A DNA stretch of 7,760 bases. Origin: Omnitrophica bacterium GWA2_52_8 (lineage in GTDB: Bacteria; Omnitrophota; Omnitrophia; Omnitrophales; Aquincolibacteriaceae). The notes under the pieces were generated by a model, which searched no databases, was not told where the DNA came from, and saw only the letters and a program-made list of their open reading frames with translations. This document shows positions 5,905-7,760 of the stretch, one piece after another. The stretch is from contig MHFC01000018.1 in the NCBI GenBank assembly GCA_001804025.1, forward strand, positions 1 to 7,760, given 5' to 3'. Position numbers and translations under genes: made by a program. The number at the start of each line of letters is the position of its first letter. Position 1 is the stretch's first letter.

Positions 5905-7685
5905 GATGCTTTTTTAATCTCCGTGACATCGTCCTCGGTTGTCGATGAAACTCCCGTGTCTGCGCTCGTCACGCGGAACACCTCTTCGATCGAAGTTTCC
6001 CCCGCCAGCGCTTTGGCAAGCGCGGATTGCCGCAAGGTTGTCATTTCAAGCTCCATGGCCCGGCGTTTAATTTCATCGGCAAGCGCATTGTTCGTGATCA
6101 AGGAGCGAATCTCGGGTGTGAGTTGCAACAACTCGGTAATGACGGTACGCCCTTTATAACCGGTGTCCCGGCAATTCGTACATTTTTTCGGCTTAAAAAA
6201 CTGATATTTATTGGCCGGATCGAGATTGAGACTTTTCAGTATGTCAGCCGGCACGTCGTGAGGAAGTTTGCACCGTTCGCACAGCCGCCGGACAAGCCGC
6301 TGAGCTGATATCATAATCACGGTGGAAGCAATCAAGAATGGCTCGAGCTTCATATTCACCATGCGCGTAATGGCGCTTGCGGCGTCATTGGTGTGCAGGG
6401 TGCTGAGCACAAGATGCCCCGTAAGTGCGGCCTTGACTGCGATATCCAGCGTGTCACGGTCGCGGATTTCACCGATGAGTATGATATCGGGGTCCTGGCG
6501 CAAGATTGACCGCAGCGAGGCCGGAAACGTCAGCCCGATGGCTTCTCTGACATGAACCTGGTTGATGCCCGGAAGCTGATATTCGACCGGATCTTCCACG
6601 GTTGTAATATTGATTTCCGGAGAGTCCAGATGTTTTAGAATCGAGTAAAGTGTCGTCGTTTTACCGCTGCCGGTAGGCCCGGTGACCAGAATCATACCGT
6701 GTGAGCGTTTTGCGGAATTCTTGATGATCTTCTGCTCCCGCTCTGTAAATCCGAGCTTTTCGATTTCATGCGACTGGTTCTGTGTGTCCAGGATACGGAT
6801 ACACACTTTTTCACCGTGCGCCGTGGGCAAAATGGAAACGCGCATATCCACATTCCGTTCACGGATATTAAGCTTAAAACGCCCGTCCTGCGGGATCCGG
6901 TGTTCGGCAATGTTGAGCTGGCTGATCACTTTGACGCGGGATACCAGCGCTTCCCCGAGGGTTTTAGGCGGCCTGGCAACTTCTTCCAAAAGCCCGTCGA
7001 CGCGCGCTCTGACGCGGACATGATTTTCCCAGGGCTCGATAAAAATATCGCTGGCATGCCTCCGGATGGATTCGTGCAGAATCATGTTGATTAACTTGAT
7101 GATCGGTGTTTCGGTGCTGATTTTCAGCAGGTCGGGCCCTTGGGTTTCTGCCGTCTCCTGCCGTTCTACCTTGATTTCCTTGGCTAAATCATCCAGGCTC
7201 ACACTGGACTCGGCGCTCAGGCTTTGCTCTTGTCCGGCCGGCATATCGGCATAATATTTTTCAATGCATTTTTTCAGTAAATCCGCCTGGGCCACCACCA
7301 CTTTGATGCGCATACCGGTCATGGAGCGCAATTCATCGCTCGCCTTAAGGTGCGTCGGATTTGCAAACGCAACCGTCAATGTTTGATCGAGCTTGCTGAC
7401 CGGTAAAACACAATATTGTTTCGCAATTTTCAGCGGAACTAATTTGATCAGGTCGGTGCCGACAATAAAAGCAGTAGGATTGATCGAATGATACTTGTAA
7501 TGATGCTTGAAGACGTGCAGAAGTTTGACCGGATCATAAGATTCCGTCTGAAACAAGACATCCAGAAGCGGTCGGTTTTTCCGCTCATGCTCCTCGATGA
7601 TTTTGTTGAGCACGTCCTGCGTGACAACACCTTCCAGCAAAAGGAGTTCTTTAATATCCTTGCGGGGCGATTGCGATGGCTCCAT
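5901..7685 (-). CDS. pilB: PilB/GspE-type assembly ATPase (first copy, variant)
   Basis: The 594-residue product has the same architecture as its downstream neighbour. An N-terminal T2SSE_N/MshEN-like region (about 1-145) is followed by a charged linker (about 150-190) and the ATPase core. Motifs are Walker A GPTGSGKT (336-343), Asp box TTVEDPVEYQ (361-370), Walker B with DPDIILIGEIRD (398-409), His box GHLVLSTLHTN (423-433) and a metal motif C469, C472, C502 and C505. From Walker A to the first Cys, a hand alignment with the second copy shows 99 identities in 140 positions without gaps, so they are paralogues of one subfamily. Two oddities are seen. The conserved SDIH motif reads ASDIFIEP, with F215 for H, and about 22 residues rich in Ser, Thr and Asp extend past the usual end. 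The four Cys argue against a PilT retraction ATPase. The ATG lies 2 bases after the preceding stop without a strong Shine-Dalgarno. Confidence 0.93.
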   Translation of the reverse strand: MEPSQSPRKDIKELLLLEGVVTQDVLNKIIEEHERKNRPLLDVLFQTESYDPVKLLHVFKHHYKYHSINPTAFIVGTDLIKLVPLKIAKQYCVLPVSKLDQTLTVAFANPTHLKASDELRSMTGMRIKVVVAQADLLKKCIEKYYADMPAGQEQSLSAESSVSLDDLAKEIKVERQETAETQGPDLLKISTETPIIKLINMILHESIRRHASDIFIEPWENHVRVRARVDGLLEEVARPPKTLGEALVSRVKVISQLNIAEHRIPQDGRFKLNIRERNVDMRVSILPTAHGEKVCIRILDTQNQSHEIEKLGFTEREQKIIKNSAKRSHGMILVTGPTGSGKTTTLYSILKHLDSPEINITTVEDPVEYQLPGINQVHVREAIGLTFPASLRSILRQDPDIILIGEIRDRDTLDIAVKAALTGHLVLSTLHTNDAASAITRMVNMKLEPFLIASTVIMISAQRLVRRLCERCKLPHDVPADILKSLNLDPANKYQFFKPKKCTNCRDTGYKGRTVITELLQLTPEIRSLITNNALADEIKRRAMELEMTTLRQSALAKALAGETSIEEVFRVTSADTGVSSTTEDDVTEIKKAS

Positions 7686-7687
7686 GA

Positions 7688-7760
7688 TTATCCGGACGCG
7701 GTTTTAGGCTGGCTCACCGGAATCTCTTGACCGTAGGCGACTTCCAGCATGTTCATAATC
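7688..7760 (-). CDS. 3' end of an unidentified gene upstream of the ATPases
   Basis: A minus-strand frame enters from the window edge and ends at a TAA (7690-7688), encoding 23 residues that include NMLEVAYGQEIPV and a Pro/Lys/Ser-containing tail. The stop is 2 bases before the ATG of the first ATPase. That spacing suggests a real gene at the head of the same operon. Of the other two frames, one has a TAA within this stretch and the other a TGA. The fragment is too short to name a family. Confidence 0.55.
   Translation of the reverse strand, partial: IMNMLEVAYGQEIPVSQPKTASG

Noticed and set aside
5901..7685. Reading the first ATPase as the PilT retraction motor
   Set aside because: It is about 594 residues with an N-terminal domain and a four-cysteine metal motif. 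PilT is near 350 residues and lacks both.

Overview
This window is one continuous block of minus-strand genes for a type IV pilus (T4P) or type II secretion-like assembly machine. In transcription order (right to left) it holds: the last codons of an unidentified gene, two tandem PilB/GspE-type assembly ATPases, a PilC/GspF inner-membrane platform protein, a prepilin, and PilM, PilN and PilO. PilO runs off the left edge. Every long reading frame on the plus strand is a shadow of these genes. No RNA gene, insertion sequence, CRISPR array or other mobile element was seen.

Layout. 7688-7760 is the 3' end of an unknown gene. 5901-7685 and 4186-5904 are the two ATPases, which overlap by an ATGA. 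2945-4174 is the platform protein, with a good Shine-Dalgarno across the preceding stop codon. 2762-2944 is a 183-base gap with a plausible promoter, a small dyad and a strong Shine-Dalgarno for the prepilin at 2258-2761. 2196-2235 is a strong intrinsic terminator just after the prepilin. 2110-2195 carries a candidate promoter for pilM. pilM (1048-2109), pilN (485-1051) and pilO (1-483) are then tightly coupled, by a 4-base overlap and a 1-base gap.

How it works together, from family knowledge. The prepilin is cleaved and methylated by a prepilin peptidase that is not in the window. Cytoplasmic hexameric PilB-type ATPases act on PilC to insert pilin into a growing fibre. PilM on the cytoplasmic face, with PilN and PilO in the inner membrane and periplasm, forms the alignment complex leading to an outer-membrane secretin, also not in the window. 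Separate PilM, PilN and PilO, rather than a GspL fusion plus GspM, favour a T4P-type machine. No PilT retraction ATPase lies in the window.

Organism. PilMNO implies a diderm bacterium. Base composition looks close to 50% GC by eye. The prepilin N-terminus and the region after it resemble pilins common in uncultivated Omnitrophota and related lineages, and in some former Deltaproteobacteria. This is a weak inference from memory, not a search.

The locus is recognisable rather than a new system. The points worth a second look are two full-length extension-type ATPases in tandem, an F for the usual H in the first one's SDIH motif, poor matches of both N-terminal domains to the c-di-GMP-binding consensus, a PilM with degraded nucleotide-binding motifs, and a prepilin with its own apparent promoter and terminator inside the assembly cluster.
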